A stretch of DNA of 64,000 nucleotides from Comamonas sp. JUb58 (GTDB lineage: Bacteria > Pseudomonadota > Gammaproteobacteria > Burkholderiales > Burkholderiaceae_C): assembly GCF_004364775.1 (NCBI RefSeq), contig NZ_SOAL01000003.1, forward strand, positions 1 through 64,000, in the 5' to 3' direction. Made by a program: the position numbers and the translations under genes. Below the pieces are notes generated by a model, which had not been told where the DNA came from, did no database searches, and was given only the letters and a program-made list of their open reading frames with translations. Positions 19,001 to 27,520 of the stretch are shown here, one piece after another; position 1 is the first letter of the stretch; every line of letters starts with the position of its first letter.

Positions 19001-22000
19001 ACCACCGCTTTCGACACGATCGAGTTTGCAGACACCATGCTGCCCGAGCTCGAAGCGCTGCCGCAAGAGCCGGTGGCCGAGCCCCAAAGCTTGCTGCTGG
19101 TGCCCGATGACCTGGTGCTGCCCGAGGCGACGACCGAGGCCGTCGAGATCCTGGAGATTGCAGACCTTGCAGTGCCTGAAATTCCACAGGACCAAGTCTC
19201 GGCAGAAAGCCTGAACGAGCTGCTGGCCCCTGCCGTAGAGCAGGCGCCTGAGCCTGCCGTGGAAGCTGCTGCCGCCGTGGAACTGGAAGCGCCGGCCGAG
19301 GTAGCTGCCGCGCAAGAAGTGCCGGTACCGCCAGAAGCCCCGGTGGAAGAACTGGCCGAGGATATCGCAGCCGTGGCCCCGGCACCCGCTGTGGCCGAAG
19401 CAGAGGCAGCGGCAGAAGAGCCTGCCGATGTAGCCAATGTGCTGGGCGTGAGCACGGCGCTGTTCAATGTCTACCTGACCGAAGCTGAGAACTGGTCGCA
19501 CAACCTGGAGAAGGTGTTGTATGCCTGGGCCCAGGCGCCCAACCGCAACTTCCCCGAAGATGCGATTGCCTACGCCCATTCGCTGGCCGGCAGCTCGTCC
19601 ACCGTGGGTTTCAACTCGCTGTCCGAGCTGGCGCGCTCGCTGGAGCATGCGCTCTCGCACATCCACAACTTCTCCAACCCGGAAGTCGCCTGGCTCAATA
19701 CCTGCCAGGCCGCGGGCTCGGAGATCCGCAAGCTGCTGCACCAACTGGCGGCCGGCTTTGTCAAGCCTGCCAGCGAGATCGTCGTGCAGGACCTGGTCGA
19801 CATTGCCAACCAGGAAATCAACTCGCAGCTGCACCCGCCCTATGGCTATGCCGAGTTCGATGCCGAGCCTTCGGGCCTGGCCGCGCTGCATGAAGAAGAG
19901 CATCCGCAGGCATCTGCCGCCATCGAGCCCGTTCGCACCTTTGCGCCTGCGGCCGTGGTGTCGGCGGCAGCCCTGCCTGATGTGCTGGAGCTGCGCAACG
20001 ACGATGCGATCGAAGTGGTCGACGTCATTGACCCCGACCTGTTCCTGATCTTCGAAGAAGAAGCGCAGGAGCTGCTGCCCAAGCTGGGTGGGGCTTTGCG
20101 CGAGTGGTCGGCCGACCCGCAGTACCTGCCGCCGCGCGGCGAAGTGCTGCGCCATCTGCACACCCTCAAGGGCAGTGCACGGCTGGCGGGCGCAATGCGC
20201 CTGGGCGAAATGTCGCACCGCATGGAATCCGAGGTCGAGGACATCGGCACGGAAAACCTGACCGGCCAGGACATCGACATCCTGCTGGCGCGCTACGACG
20301 GCCTGCAGCACGAGTTTGTCGGTCTGCAAGAGCGCGGCAACCAGGTGCTGGCACAAGGTGCCTTGCCCCAGCAAGTGCCTGCCGCCACCGAAATGGGCGA
20401 AGTGGTGGCCGAAGTGGCCGCCAGCACGCCAGCCGCGCAGGAAAGCGCCGGTGCCGACCAGGCTGCGCAAGCGGCTGATGCGGCCGACGCAGGCGCCGGC
20501 GTACAGCACAAGCCGCTGATGCTGCGCATGGCGCCGGTGCGTGCCGCTGCCGGCCAGTCGGTGCGTGTGCGCTCGCAGCTGCTCGACCGCCTGGTCAACG
20601 AGGCGGGCGAGGTGCTGATTGCCCGCTCGCGTCTGGACATGCGCCTGAGCAACATCCGCTCGTCCATCAAGGACATGTCGAGCAACCTGGAGCGCTTGCG
20701 CACCTTGCTGCGCGATGTGGAAATGCAGGCCGAGTCGCAGATGCAGTCGCGCATGGCGCTGGCCAAGGATTCGGAATCGGGATTTGATCCGCTGGAGTTC
20801 GACCGCTTCACCCGCGTGCAGGAACTCACCCGCATGATGGCCGAATCGGTCAACGACGTGGGTACGGTGCAGCGCAATCTGCAGCGTACCGCCGAAGGTG
20901 CGGAAGATGACTTGATTGCCCAGGGCCGCCAGGCCCGTGAGTTGCAGCGCGACCTGCTGCGCACGCGCATGGTGGAGTTCGACTCCATCTCCGAGCGTCT
21001 CTATGCCATCGTGCGCCAGATCTCCAAGGAGCTGGGCAAGCAGGTCAAGCTGGACATCACCGGCGCCTCGATCGAGATCGACCGTGGCGTGCTGGACCGG
21101 GTGACCCCGGCGTTCGAACACTTGCTGCGCAACAGTGTGGCCCACGGTATCGAAACGCCCGACGAGCGCAAGGCCCAGGGCAAGCAGCCGGTAGGCATCA
21201 TCGCCATCGATGTGCGCCAGGAAGGCAACGATATCGCCGTGTCCATCCACGACGATGGCGCGGGCCTGCAACTCGACGCGATTCGCCGCAAGGCGATGCA
21301 GTCGGGCCTGATCACGGCCGACGAGTCGCTGGATGTGGACAAGGCTGCACAGCTGATTTTTGCGCCCGGCTTCTCCACCGCTTCCGAAGTGTCTGAGCTG
21401 TCGGGCCGGGGTATCGGCATGGACGTGGTGCGGACCGAGATCCAGTCGCTGGGTGGCCACATCGTGACCACGTCGGAGACCGGCAAGGGCACGCGCTTCC
21501 AGATGGTGATGCCGCTGACCACCGCCGTCACCCAGGTGGTGATGATGCGTGCTGGTGATATCAAGTTTGGCGTGCCGGCCAACCTGGTGGAGTATGTGCG
21601 ACGCGTGCCCAAGGCACTGATCGAGCAGGCCCACACCAACAACATCTACACCGACAACGAGCAAGAGCTGCCGTTCTACTTTGCCGGCGCGCTGCTGCAG
21701 GGCAACCTGCGCAGCAATGAGGAGCCGGAGAAGACCAGTGCGGTCGTGATTCTGCGCTCTGCCACCAAGCGCGTGGCGGTCCACGTCGATGAAGTGCTGG
21801 GCAACCAGGAAGTGGTGGTCAAGAACCTGGGCCCGCAGCTGGCGCGTTTGCCAGGCCTGGCAGGCATGTCGGTACTGGCATCCGGTGCGATTGTGCTGAT
21901 CTACAACCCAGTGGCTTTGTACACCGTGTATGGCGATCAGATCGCCGAGCGCATTGCCCAGGCGGCCGTGCGCCCCGAGGTGGCCAAGGCGCCGGTGCGC

Positions 22001-22426
22001 GAACTGGCCGAGCAAGTGGTGCAGACGCCATTGGTGTTGGTGGTCGACGACTCCATCACCGTGCGCCGCGTGACCCAGCGTTTGCTGCAGCGCGAAGGCT
22101 ACCGTGTGGCACTGGCCGCCGATGGCCTGCAGGCGCTGGACCGTTTGCGCGAAGAGCGCCCGGTCATGGTGCTCTCGGACATCGAGATGCCACGCATGGA
22201 CGGCTTCGAGCTGGTGCGCGAGATCCGTGCCGATGCGGCGATGAAGGACCTGCCGGTGGTGATGATCACCTCGCGCATTGCCGACAAGCACCGCGAGCAC
22301 GCGGCCAGCCTGGGTGTGGACCACTACCTGGGCAAGCCCTATGCCGACGAAGTGCTGCTCTCGCTGGTACGCCAGTGCGTGCTGGACGACGAGATCAAGG
22401 CGGCCGACGCCGGCCCGCTGCACTGA
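16025..22426 (+). CDS. chpA: ChpA/PilL-type hybrid chemosensory histidine kinase
   Basis: 2133 residues. Hpt-like segments carry histidines near 72 (LHQVKG, weak), 723 (FHTLKGSSRMVG), 1185 (AHSLAGSS) and 1379 (LHTLKGSARLAG). Long Ala/Pro/Glu-rich linkers separate them (about 590-690 and 830-1130). The CheA core follows: dimerisation helix LLDRLVNEAGEVLIARSRLDM, N-box HLLRNSVAHGIETPDER, IHDDGAGL and LSGRGIGMDVVR ATP-lid motifs, a CheW-like domain, then a C-terminal REC with LVVDDSITVRRV and phosphoacceptor Asp near 2052 (LSDIEMPRMDGF). It should phosphorylate PilG and PilH and its own REC. Last gene of the cluster; a strong terminator follows. Confidence 0.93.
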   Translation: MSIAIENKAENAQPTEERDLGPLAWINDEVRRSLESTVKALLRYSRDVEAAKASDLEAIDTTGIRVAKQYLHQVKGALQMVGVDQAAELVGLMEEAAQRFAAKPHLCTEKSVALMEKTSFALLEYLSHVLKGRNVSFVALFPQYKEMQAFTGVERVHPADLWHGDQAQQEPLTPAVAALPLDRSARERLDSDMLQIIKSADSRAAQDLTAVCLGLAQGQTQKPLKLFWKVAAGFFDALAYKLLDPDLYVKRSASRVIMQFAAHAKGGSDVDQGLQHELNFFCAVAQGPDEAKAAVLQAVRVSLQTEALQGVNYGQERFGQYDPAVLAQARKRLESAAELWSSLADGDRYKIKPVADQFHLIRESLHKLHIGADELGAALGRVTERLVTTGNPPSTPMAMEVATAVLYLQANLESLDVKPALMRERADRLAQRLDHVLADQPPEPLETWVEELYRRVSDHQTMGSVVDELHSTLAEAEKHLDQYFRNPEDVSMLGSVTGSLSQMRGVLSVLGLDQAVAATQHLRTVVDQLAAGQVSDEDKPVVFEKLGNSLGALGFLLDMLGYQRTLARKLFVFDATSGELRIVMGTQKAGDVAPAPVAAAPVAAPAEPEEPEDDSVYFAPTIPAPLFDASPAPAPKAPAVLAPDLQFFAPAPAPVQASAPAPAAVAAAPAQPEASEESLDQELLEIFLEEAQSVVQTGGQALQSLRRNADDAEALTTLRRAFHTLKGSSRMVGLVQYGDAAWSMEQVLNSWLAEHKPANAPLLALSAEALTGFGRWAEDIGAQRQSTWNPEIFRISADAMRIDGVHLPLVVPAEPGQAPVAEEWPQDTQQMALDAEAPDAVEAAEALAELELPVEEEAPAPVAPAEEAPALVWPLDGIDLELDPPAALEPEPALTTPSGLVPLSMAPESAEEVDFSEFAQAMASAEAKSAEAQTPEALQPHDSALEFVSMDAGLEFVGEEEAAKLEPVPTRLPLELPSLDLTDAPAAAVPPATTAFDTIEFADTMLPELEALPQEPVAEPQSLLLVPDDLVLPEATTEAVEILEIADLAVPEIPQDQVSAESLNELLAPAVEQAPEPAVEAAAAVELEAPAEVAAAQEVPVPPEAPVEELAEDIAAVAPAPAVAEAEAAAEEPADVANVLGVSTALFNVYLTEAENWSHNLEKVLYAWAQAPNRNFPEDAIAYAHSLAGSSSTVGFNSLSELARSLEHALSHIHNFSNPEVAWLNTCQAAGSEIRKLLHQLAAGFVKPASEIVVQDLVDIANQEINSQLHPPYGYAEFDAEPSGLAALHEEEHPQASAAIEPVRTFAPAAVVSAAALPDVLELRNDDAIEVVDVIDPDLFLIFEEEAQELLPKLGGALREWSADPQYLPPRGEVLRHLHTLKGSARLAGAMRLGEMSHRMESEVEDIGTENLTGQDIDILLARYDGLQHEFVGLQERGNQVLAQGALPQQVPAATEMGEVVAEVAASTPAAQESAGADQAAQAADAADAGAGVQHKPLMLRMAPVRAAAGQSVRVRSQLLDRLVNEAGEVLIARSRLDMRLSNIRSSIKDMSSNLERLRTLLRDVEMQAESQMQSRMALAKDSESGFDPLEFDRFTRVQELTRMMAESVNDVGTVQRNLQRTAEGAEDDLIAQGRQARELQRDLLRTRMVEFDSISERLYAIVRQISKELGKQVKLDITGASIEIDRGVLDRVTPAFEHLLRNSVAHGIETPDERKAQGKQPVGIIAIDVRQEGNDIAVSIHDDGAGLQLDAIRRKAMQSGLITADESLDVDKAAQLIFAPGFSTASEVSELSGRGIGMDVVRTEIQSLGGHIVTTSETGKGTRFQMVMPLTTAVTQVVMMRAGDIKFGVPANLVEYVRRVPKALIEQAHTNNIYTDNEQELPFYFAGALLQGNLRSNEEPEKTSAVVILRSATKRVAVHVDEVLGNQEVVVKNLGPQLARLPGLAGMSVLASGAIVLIYNPVALYTVYGDQIAERIAQAAVRPEVAKAPVRELAEQVVQTPLVLVVDDSITVRRVTQRLLQREGYRVALAADGLQALDRLREERPVMVLSDIEMPRMDGFELVREIRADAAMKDLPVVMITSRIADKHREHAASLGVDHYLGKPYADEVLLSLVRQCVLDDEIKAADAGPLH

Positions 22427-22446
22427 TCGGGTGGATGACTCCCGCC

Positions 22447-22477
22447 AAAAGGGCTGCCTGCGGGCAGCCCTTTTTTT
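22447..22477 (+). terminator. intrinsic terminator after chpA
   Basis: Stem GGGCTGCC/GGCAGCCC with TGCG loop and a T7 run, 20 bases beyond the chpA stop. Confidence 0.92.
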
Positions 22478-22536
22478 ATGCACACCGCCAGGGCCTTACA
22501 GAGGGCCGTGCAGACAAAAGGGCGGCGGGCTGCCCG

Positions 22537-22542
22537 TACAAT
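22537..22542 (+). promoter_or_regulatory. candidate -10 box of algH
   Basis: TACAAT lies about 38 bases before ATG 22580; a clear -35 hexamer is not evident. If it is used, transcription would start near 22549, favouring the algH start at 22580. Confidence 0.35.
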
Positions 22543-22579
22543 GGTTCCCATGAGCGCTGAGACTGACACTTCCGGGACC

Positions 22580-23158
22580 ATGAACCTCACCCACCACTTT
22601 CTGATTGCGATGCCTGGCATGCAAGACGAAATGTTTGGCCGCAGCGTGGTCTATGTGTGTGAGCACAGCGAAAAAGGCGCGCTGGGCATCATCATCAACA
22701 AGCCCTCGGACATCACGATGGGCAAGCTGTTTGACAAGGTCGATCTGCCGCTGCGCCGCGAAGACCTGGAGCTCGAACCCGTGTTCCAGGGCGGCCCAGT
22801 GCACACCGAGCGCGGCTTTGTGTTGCACGACCGGATCGTGATTGAGTCGGGGGCTGCTGATGAATCGGCGTACTCAGCCACCTTAACCATTCCCGGCGGG
22901 CTGGAGATGACCACCTCGCGCGATGTGCTCGAAGCGCTGTCCACCGGCGCCGGCCCGCACCGGGTGCTGGTGTCGCTGGGCTATTCGACCTGGGGCGAAG
23001 GCCAACTGGAATCCGAGATCACCGAAAACGCCTGGCTGACGGTGCATGCCGATGCCGGCGTGATTTTTGACACGCCCGTGGCCGACCGCTACAACACCGC
23101 GCTGGCCCTGCTGGGCGTACAACCCTGGGCGCTGTCGGCCGCCGCAGGCCGCGCATGA
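22580..23158 (+). CDS. YqgE/AlgH-family protein (DUF179)
   Basis: 192 residues from ATG 22580 (MNLTHHFLIAMPGMQDEMFGRSVVYVCEHSEKGALGIIINKP), matching the conserved start of the family; ATG 22550 is an alternative. Also seen: VFQGGPVHTERGFVLH, TTSRDVLEAL, LGYSTWGEGQLESEITENAWLT and TPVADRYNTALALLGV. AlgH was named from alginate regulation in Pseudomonas, but its biochemical role is not settled. The stop overlaps the ruvX start (ATGA). Confidence 0.92.
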   Translation: MNLTHHFLIAMPGMQDEMFGRSVVYVCEHSEKGALGIIINKPSDITMGKLFDKVDLPLRREDLELEPVFQGGPVHTERGFVLHDRIVIESGAADESAYSATLTIPGGLEMTTSRDVLEALSTGAGPHRVLVSLGYSTWGEGQLESEITENAWLTVHADAGVIFDTPVADRYNTALALLGVQPWALSAAAGRA

Positions 23159-23604
23159 CGGACGCGGCCACCAAGCCCTTGCTGGCAGAAGCGGCGCGCA
23201 TGCAAAGCTTTATCGCCTTTGACTTTGGCATGAAGCGCACCGGTGCTGCCTTTGGCACCCGCATGCTGGGCACGGCCCGGCCGCTGCCGACGATCAACGC
23301 CGAAGGCAAGGCCCGCTTTACCCCGATGGAGAGCCTGATCGGCCAGTGGCAGCCTGATGCTCTGGTGGTTGGCATTCCCTACCACCCCGATGGTGCCGCC
23401 CACGAGAACACCACACTGGCGCTGCGTTTTGCGCGCCAGCTGCGCGGCCGCTTTGGCCTGCTGGTGTTTGAGGTGGACGAGCGCTACAGCACCACCGAAG
23501 CGCTGGCTAACGGCGCGCGCGATGCCGATGCGGCCTCGGCCTGCATCATTCTTGAACAGTTCATGCGCAGTCTGGATGTGCCCGACCTGGGCGCCACGAC
23601 CTGA
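23155..23604 (+). CDS. ruvX: Holliday junction resolvase-like / pre-16S rRNA nuclease YqgF
   Basis: 149 residues. RNase H-like fold with acidic residues in FDFGMKRTGAAFG, EVDERYSTTEA and ARDADAASACIILEQF, the three conserved active-site positions of the YqgF/RuvX family. E. coli YqgF trims the 5' end of 16S rRNA precursor and has also been called a resolvase. An N-terminal extension of about 17 residues precedes the fold. It overlaps algH by four bases, the usual pairing. Confidence 0.93.
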   Translation: MTDAATKPLLAEAARMQSFIAFDFGMKRTGAAFGTRMLGTARPLPTINAEGKARFTPMESLIGQWQPDALVVGIPYHPDGAAHENTTLALRFARQLRGRFGLLVFEVDERYSTTEALANGARDADAASACIILEQFMRSLDVPDLGATT

Positions 23605-23636
23605 AAGCAGCCAAGACAGCTTCCGACACCCCACCC

Positions 23637-24392
23637 ATGCAAGCACTGACCCGTTCTTTTATTGGCCTGGTACGCCTTGCGCGGCTGGGCCTGCATATCG
23701 TTGTCGGTGTCATCACCATCTGGCGCACCTTTGGCCGTTTGAGCCATGCGGAGCGCAACCGGGCGGTGGAGCGCTGGGCCGGCCAGCTGCTGCAAGTCAG
23801 CGGCATCGAGCTGCGCGTGCTGGGCACCGTGCCCCAGCAGGGCCCCTTGCTGATCGTTGCCAACCACCTCTCTTGGCTCGATATCCCGGCCATTCACGCG
23901 GCCAAGCACTGCCGCTTTGTCTCCAAGTCCGACGTCAAGGCCTGGCCGGTGATTGGCGGCCTGGCCAGCGCAGCAGGCACCTTGTTTATCGAGCGCAACT
24001 CGCGCCGCGATGCGATGCGCACCGTCAGCCGCATGGAAGAGGCGATGCGCAACGGCGATATGGTGGCTGTGTTTCCCGAAGGCACCACCGGTGATGGCCA
24101 GCAGCTGCTGCCCTTCCATGCCAACCTGCTGCAATCAGCGATTGCGGCCGAAGCGCCGGTGCTGCCCTTGGGCCTGTGCTTTTACGACAAGCAAAGCGGC
24201 CGCATGAGCAGTGCCCCCAGCTATGTGGGCGATGAGAGCCTGCTAGGCTCCATCTGGCGCACTGTGACGGCCCCGCCCTTGGTGGCCCAGCTGAACTATG
24301 GCGAGCCGCAGAGCAGCGCAGGCCGCAACCGGCGCGACTGGTCGGCAGAGTTGCAGGCAGCGGTGGGCCAGTTGCGCCAAGTGCAGCGCTGA
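23637..24392 (+). CDS. plsC: 1-acyl-sn-glycerol-3-phosphate acyltransferase
   Basis: 251 residues. Transfers an acyl chain to lysophosphatidic acid to form phosphatidic acid at the inner membrane. An N-terminal amphipathic or membrane segment (LARLGLHIVVGVITIW) is followed by the catalytic HX4D motif NHLSWLD near residue 80, KSDVKAWPVIGGLASAAGTLFIER, and the substrate-binding FPEGTTGDG near residue 143. It starts 32 bases after ruvX. In many Burkholderiales pyrR, pyrB and pyrC lie between ruvX and this gene; they are absent here. Confidence 0.92.
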   Translation: MQALTRSFIGLVRLARLGLHIVVGVITIWRTFGRLSHAERNRAVERWAGQLLQVSGIELRVLGTVPQQGPLLIVANHLSWLDIPAIHAAKHCRFVSKSDVKAWPVIGGLASAAGTLFIERNSRRDAMRTVSRMEEAMRNGDMVAVFPEGTTGDGQQLLPFHANLLQSAIAAEAPVLPLGLCFYDKQSGRMSSAPSYVGDESLLGSIWRTVTAPPLVAQLNYGEPQSSAGRNRRDWSAELQAAVGQLRQVQR

Positions 24393-24420
24393 TCAGGATT
24401 CAGCGCCTCGGGCTTGGGCC

Positions 24421-25464
24421 TCAGTGCTCGGGCGCGAAGCAGACCAGGTGCTCGGGCTTGGCACGCAGGCCAATGCTGTCGCCCAGCGCATGCTGCAGCT
24501 GGCTGGAGACCTGGGCATAGACCAGCTGCTGGCTGGGCAGCTGCATCGTGTACAGGTACTGTGATCCCCGGAAGGACTTGCGCAGCAAGGTCGCGCGGTA
24601 GGGCGAGTCCGCATCAAACACCACCTCGCTGGCGCGCAGCAGCACATCGCAGGCCTCTGGGACCTCAGGTGTCGCAATGGCACCGAGGGGCGTATCAAGC
24701 TGCCAGCCTTGCGCAGACGAGATCGGGCTGGCCGGCAGCAGGCTGCCATGGCCGATAAAGTTGGCCACAAAGCGGCTCGCCGGCTTTTGGAACAGGGTGG
24801 TGGCATCAGCCCATTGGTGCAGATGGCCGCTTTCCATCACGCCGATCTGGTCGCCAATGGCAAAGGCTTCCAGCTGGTCATGGGTGACGAAGAGGGCGGT
24901 TGCCTGCGCAGCTTTGAGGATGTCGCGCAGTTCATGGGCCAGGCGCTCGCGCAGGTCCACATCCAGGTTGGAGAAGGGCTCGTCAAGCAGCATCAGCTGC
25001 GGCTCGGGTGCCAGCGCCCGGGCCAGCGCCACGCGCTGCTGCTGGCCGCCAGAGAGCTCATGCGGGTAGCGTGACGCGCTGTTCTCCAGCCCCACCAGGC
25101 GCAGTACCTCTTGCACGCGCGCTTGCTGCTCGGCCTTGGGCCGTTGGTGGATACCAAAGGCCACGTTCTTGCCGACCGTCAGATGCGGGAAGAGGGCGTA
25201 GTCTTGGAACACCATGCCGATGCGGCGCTTTTCTGGTGGCAGATTGGCGCTGCTGCTGCTGACCATCTGGCCTTGCAGGCGGATCTCGCCGCTGCTGATG
25301 GGTTCGAGCCCGGCGACCGCACGCAGCAAGGTCGTCTTGCCGCAGCCCGAGGGGCCAATCAGCACGCCTATATCGCCCGCCTGCAGCTGCAAAGACACCT
25401 GCGCCACGGCAGGCTGGGGGCGCCCGGCGTAGCGCACATTCAGTTGGGAGACCTCTAGAAACAT
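24421..25464 (-). CDS. fbpC: FbpC-type ferric iron ABC transporter ATPase
   Basis: 347 residues from ATG 25462-25464. Complete ABC ATPase: Walker A GPSGCGKTTLLR, Q-loop region GMVFQDYALFPHLTV, signature LSGGQQQRVALARAL, Walker B LMLLDEPFSNLDVDLR, H-loop FVTHDQ. The residues after about 240 form the OB-like regulatory domain of the iron/spermidine/sulfate group. Together with the divergent FbpB-like permease it should import ferric iron. The iron-binding FbpA is not adjacent. Substrate is inferred from family resemblance; related anion or thiamine importers are possible. Confidence 0.85.
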   Translation of the reverse strand: MFLEVSQLNVRYAGRPQPAVAQVSLQLQAGDIGVLIGPSGCGKTTLLRAVAGLEPISSGEIRLQGQMVSSSSANLPPEKRRIGMVFQDYALFPHLTVGKNVAFGIHQRPKAEQQARVQEVLRLVGLENSASRYPHELSGGQQQRVALARALAPEPQLMLLDEPFSNLDVDLRERLAHELRDILKAAQATALFVTHDQLEAFAIGDQIGVMESGHLHQWADATTLFQKPASRFVANFIGHGSLLPASPISSAQGWQLDTPLGAIATPEVPEACDVLLRASEVVFDADSPYRATLLRKSFRGSQYLYTMQLPSQQLVYAQVSSQLQHALGDSIGLRAKPEHLVCFAPEH

Positions 25465-25552
25465 GGCTGCATTGTAGAGGGCTCTCCCGTGGAAAGGGCT
25501 TAGCAAACGGGCAGGTAGAATCGCCAGCTTTTGGCCTGTCAGTGATTCGCAT

Positions 25553-27187
25553 TTGCAAAATCTCGCCCGCTTCCGTCGTCAGCTGCTGTTGGTAGCCATT
25601 GCTTTGGTGTTGGTGTTGCCGGTGCTCACGGTTTTCAGCGCCTGGCTGCCCGGGGCGGGCAATGACGCCGATGCCTTTGCCGTGGTGCGCGAGATGTTTG
25701 CCACGGTGCTGCCCGGCTATATCCAAACCACGGTGGCGCTGGGCGTGATGGTGGCGCTGGGCTCGGCGGTGCTGGGCAGCTTGTGCGCGGCGGTGGTGAC
25801 CTTGTTCGACTTTCGCGGCCGCAAGACCTTGGAGTGGTTGCTGCTGCTGCCGCTGGCCATGCCGGCCTATGTGACGGCCTATGCCTATACCGATTTTCTG
25901 CAGTTCAGCGGGCCGCTGCAGGTATGGATGCGCGCCAGCTTTGGGCTGCAAGGGCGCTTGCTGCCCGAGGTGCGTTCGCTCGGCGGCGCCGTGCTGGTGT
26001 TTGTGGTGTCGCTCTACCCGTATGTTTACCTGCTGGCCCGGACCGCTTTGAGCGAGCGCGCCGCGCACCTGATGGAAGCCGCGCGTCTGCTGGGTGCGTC
26101 GATGCCGCGCCGCATCTGGACGGTGGCCTTGCCGATGGCCCGGCCGGCGGTGGTGGCTGGTGTGGCGCTGGTGATGATGGAGACCCTGGCCGATTTCGGC
26201 GTGGTGAGCTACTTTGGCATCCAGACCTTCACCACCGGCATCTACAAGGCCTGGCTGTCCATGGAAAACCGCAGTGCTGCGGCCCAGCTGGCGACGATGC
26301 TGCTGGTCTTGGTGCTGATTGTGCTGCAGCTGGAGCTGCGCGCGCAGCGGCGCATGCGCTTTGTCACCAGCGGGGTGGGGCGCGCCTCATCGGCCGAGGC
26401 CCAGCCTTACCGCCTGCAAGGCGCGCGCTGCCTGGCGGCCTGGCTGGTCTGTGCCCTGCCGGTGCTGCTGGGTTTTGTGCTGCCGGTCATGTTCATGCTG
26501 CGGCCCCTGGCGGCCGATTGGTCGGTGATTCCGCTGGACCGCTTTGTGCAGTGGGCTGGCAACAGCATCCGCTTTGGTGCCATCACCGCCGTGCTGGCCG
26601 TGGCCATTGCGATGCTGGCCGCCTATGCGGCACGCCGCAGCCAGGACTGGGTCACGCGCAGCACCGTGGGTCTTATCAGCCTGGGCTATGCGGTGCCCGG
26701 CGCGGTGATTGTGGTGGGCTTGTTGCTGCCGGTGGGCTGGGTGCAGCAGGCGTTTCCGCAATGGGGCTTTCCGGCGCTGATCACCGCCACCTCGACCGGC
26801 ATCATCTGGGCCTACCTCGTGCGCTTTACCGCCATTGCGTTGCAGTCCCTGCAAAGCGGCTACACCCGCATTCCCAAGAGCCTGGATGAATCGGCGCGCA
26901 TGCTGGGCGTTGGCAGCGCCGGCCTGCTGGCCCGCGTGCATGGCCCGCTGCTGCGCCGCTCAGCCTTGACCGCCGCCTTGCTGGTCTTTGTCGATGTGAT
27001 GAAGGAGCTGCCCGCCACGATGGTGCTGCGTCCTTTCAACAGCGACACCCTGGCCGTCGTGGCCTACCAGCTGGCGCGCGATGAGCGCCTGGGTGAGGCG
27101 GCCTTGCCGTCCCTCGCGCTGGTGCTGGTGGGACTGGTGCCGGTCATCTTGCTGATCCGCACCATGCGCAGCTCGGCAGCGCGCTGA
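25553..27187 (+). CDS. fbpB: FbpB-type ferric iron ABC transporter permease (fused double permease)
   Basis: 544 residues with two tandem sets of about six membrane segments, the duplicated layout of FbpB/SfuB. Both cytoplasmic coupling (EAA) loops are visible: LMEAARLLGASMPRRIWTVALPMARPA in the first half and KSLDESARMLGVGSAGLLARVHGPLLRR in the second. ADFGVVSYFGIQTFTTGIYKAW is a hallmark of the iron permease group. The start is TTG 25553. It is divergent from fbpC; the 88-base gap holds TAGAAT (25517-25522) as a possible -10 for this gene. No clear Fur box was found by eye. Confidence 0.85.
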   Translation: MQNLARFRRQLLLVAIALVLVLPVLTVFSAWLPGAGNDADAFAVVREMFATVLPGYIQTTVALGVMVALGSAVLGSLCAAVVTLFDFRGRKTLEWLLLLPLAMPAYVTAYAYTDFLQFSGPLQVWMRASFGLQGRLLPEVRSLGGAVLVFVVSLYPYVYLLARTALSERAAHLMEAARLLGASMPRRIWTVALPMARPAVVAGVALVMMETLADFGVVSYFGIQTFTTGIYKAWLSMENRSAAAQLATMLLVLVLIVLQLELRAQRRMRFVTSGVGRASSAEAQPYRLQGARCLAAWLVCALPVLLGFVLPVMFMLRPLAADWSVIPLDRFVQWAGNSIRFGAITAVLAVAIAMLAAYAARRSQDWVTRSTVGLISLGYAVPGAVIVVGLLLPVGWVQQAFPQWGFPALITATSTGIIWAYLVRFTAIALQSLQSGYTRIPKSLDESARMLGVGSAGLLARVHGPLLRRSALTAALLVFVDVMKELPATMVLRPFNSDTLAVVAYQLARDERLGEAALPSLALVLVGLVPVILLIRTMRSSAAR

Positions 27188-27331
27188 TACCTCTCTTGTT
27201 CTTTGACTTGCTGGTGGGTCGAGTCAGCAGGCTGGCCTAGCTGCGCGCATCATGGGCGCATTCGGCGTGCTGCATTTCGGCAGCGCCACTCTCACAATAA
27301 TTTGGATTTCTGTGGTGTTATCGCCCGATCA

Positions 27332-27344
27332 ATAGGTGACCTAT
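27332..27344. promoter_or_regulatory. perfect 13-bp palindrome upstream of the FNR-type box
   Basis: ATAGGTGACCTAT has symmetric arms ATAGGT/ACCTAT around one central base and lies seven bases upstream of the FNR-type box. It may be an operator for a second regulator; I do not recognise it as a known consensus. Confidence 0.4.
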
Positions 27345-27351
27345 ATCGCGT

Positions 27352-27393
27352 TTGATCTGGATCAAACAAACGCTTCGGGTTTCCCCCTAAACT
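27352..27393 (+). promoter_or_regulatory. FNR/ANR-type box and promoter of the ABC-phosphatase operon
   Basis: TTGAT-CTGG-ATCAA at 27352-27365 matches the FNR/ANR consensus TTGAT-N4-ATCAA at all ten fixed bases. TAAACT at 27388-27393 is a plausible -10. A start near 27400 places the box centre at about -41.5, the class II activator position. The following genes would therefore be induced at low oxygen. Confidence 0.75.
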
Positions 27394-27520
27394 GGATTTT
27401 TGAAACATTAATTGACTATTGGTGTTTCGTTTTTTGAATCACCAAGATGGTCTACATCTGCGTGATCGGATGGCTGGCGCGCCGAGGTCGTGCCCGGCTT
27501 GGCTTTCTGTCCACCTCCCA

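Noticed and set aside
17027-22483. 1818-codon minus-strand frame opposite chpA
   Set aside because: Antisense to a complete multi-domain kinase; His/Gln/Arg-rich translation is the usual shadow of GC-rich coding DNA.
25465-25552. Fur box between fbpC and fbpB
   Set aside because: Searched by eye for a Fur-like GATAAT repeat; none found.
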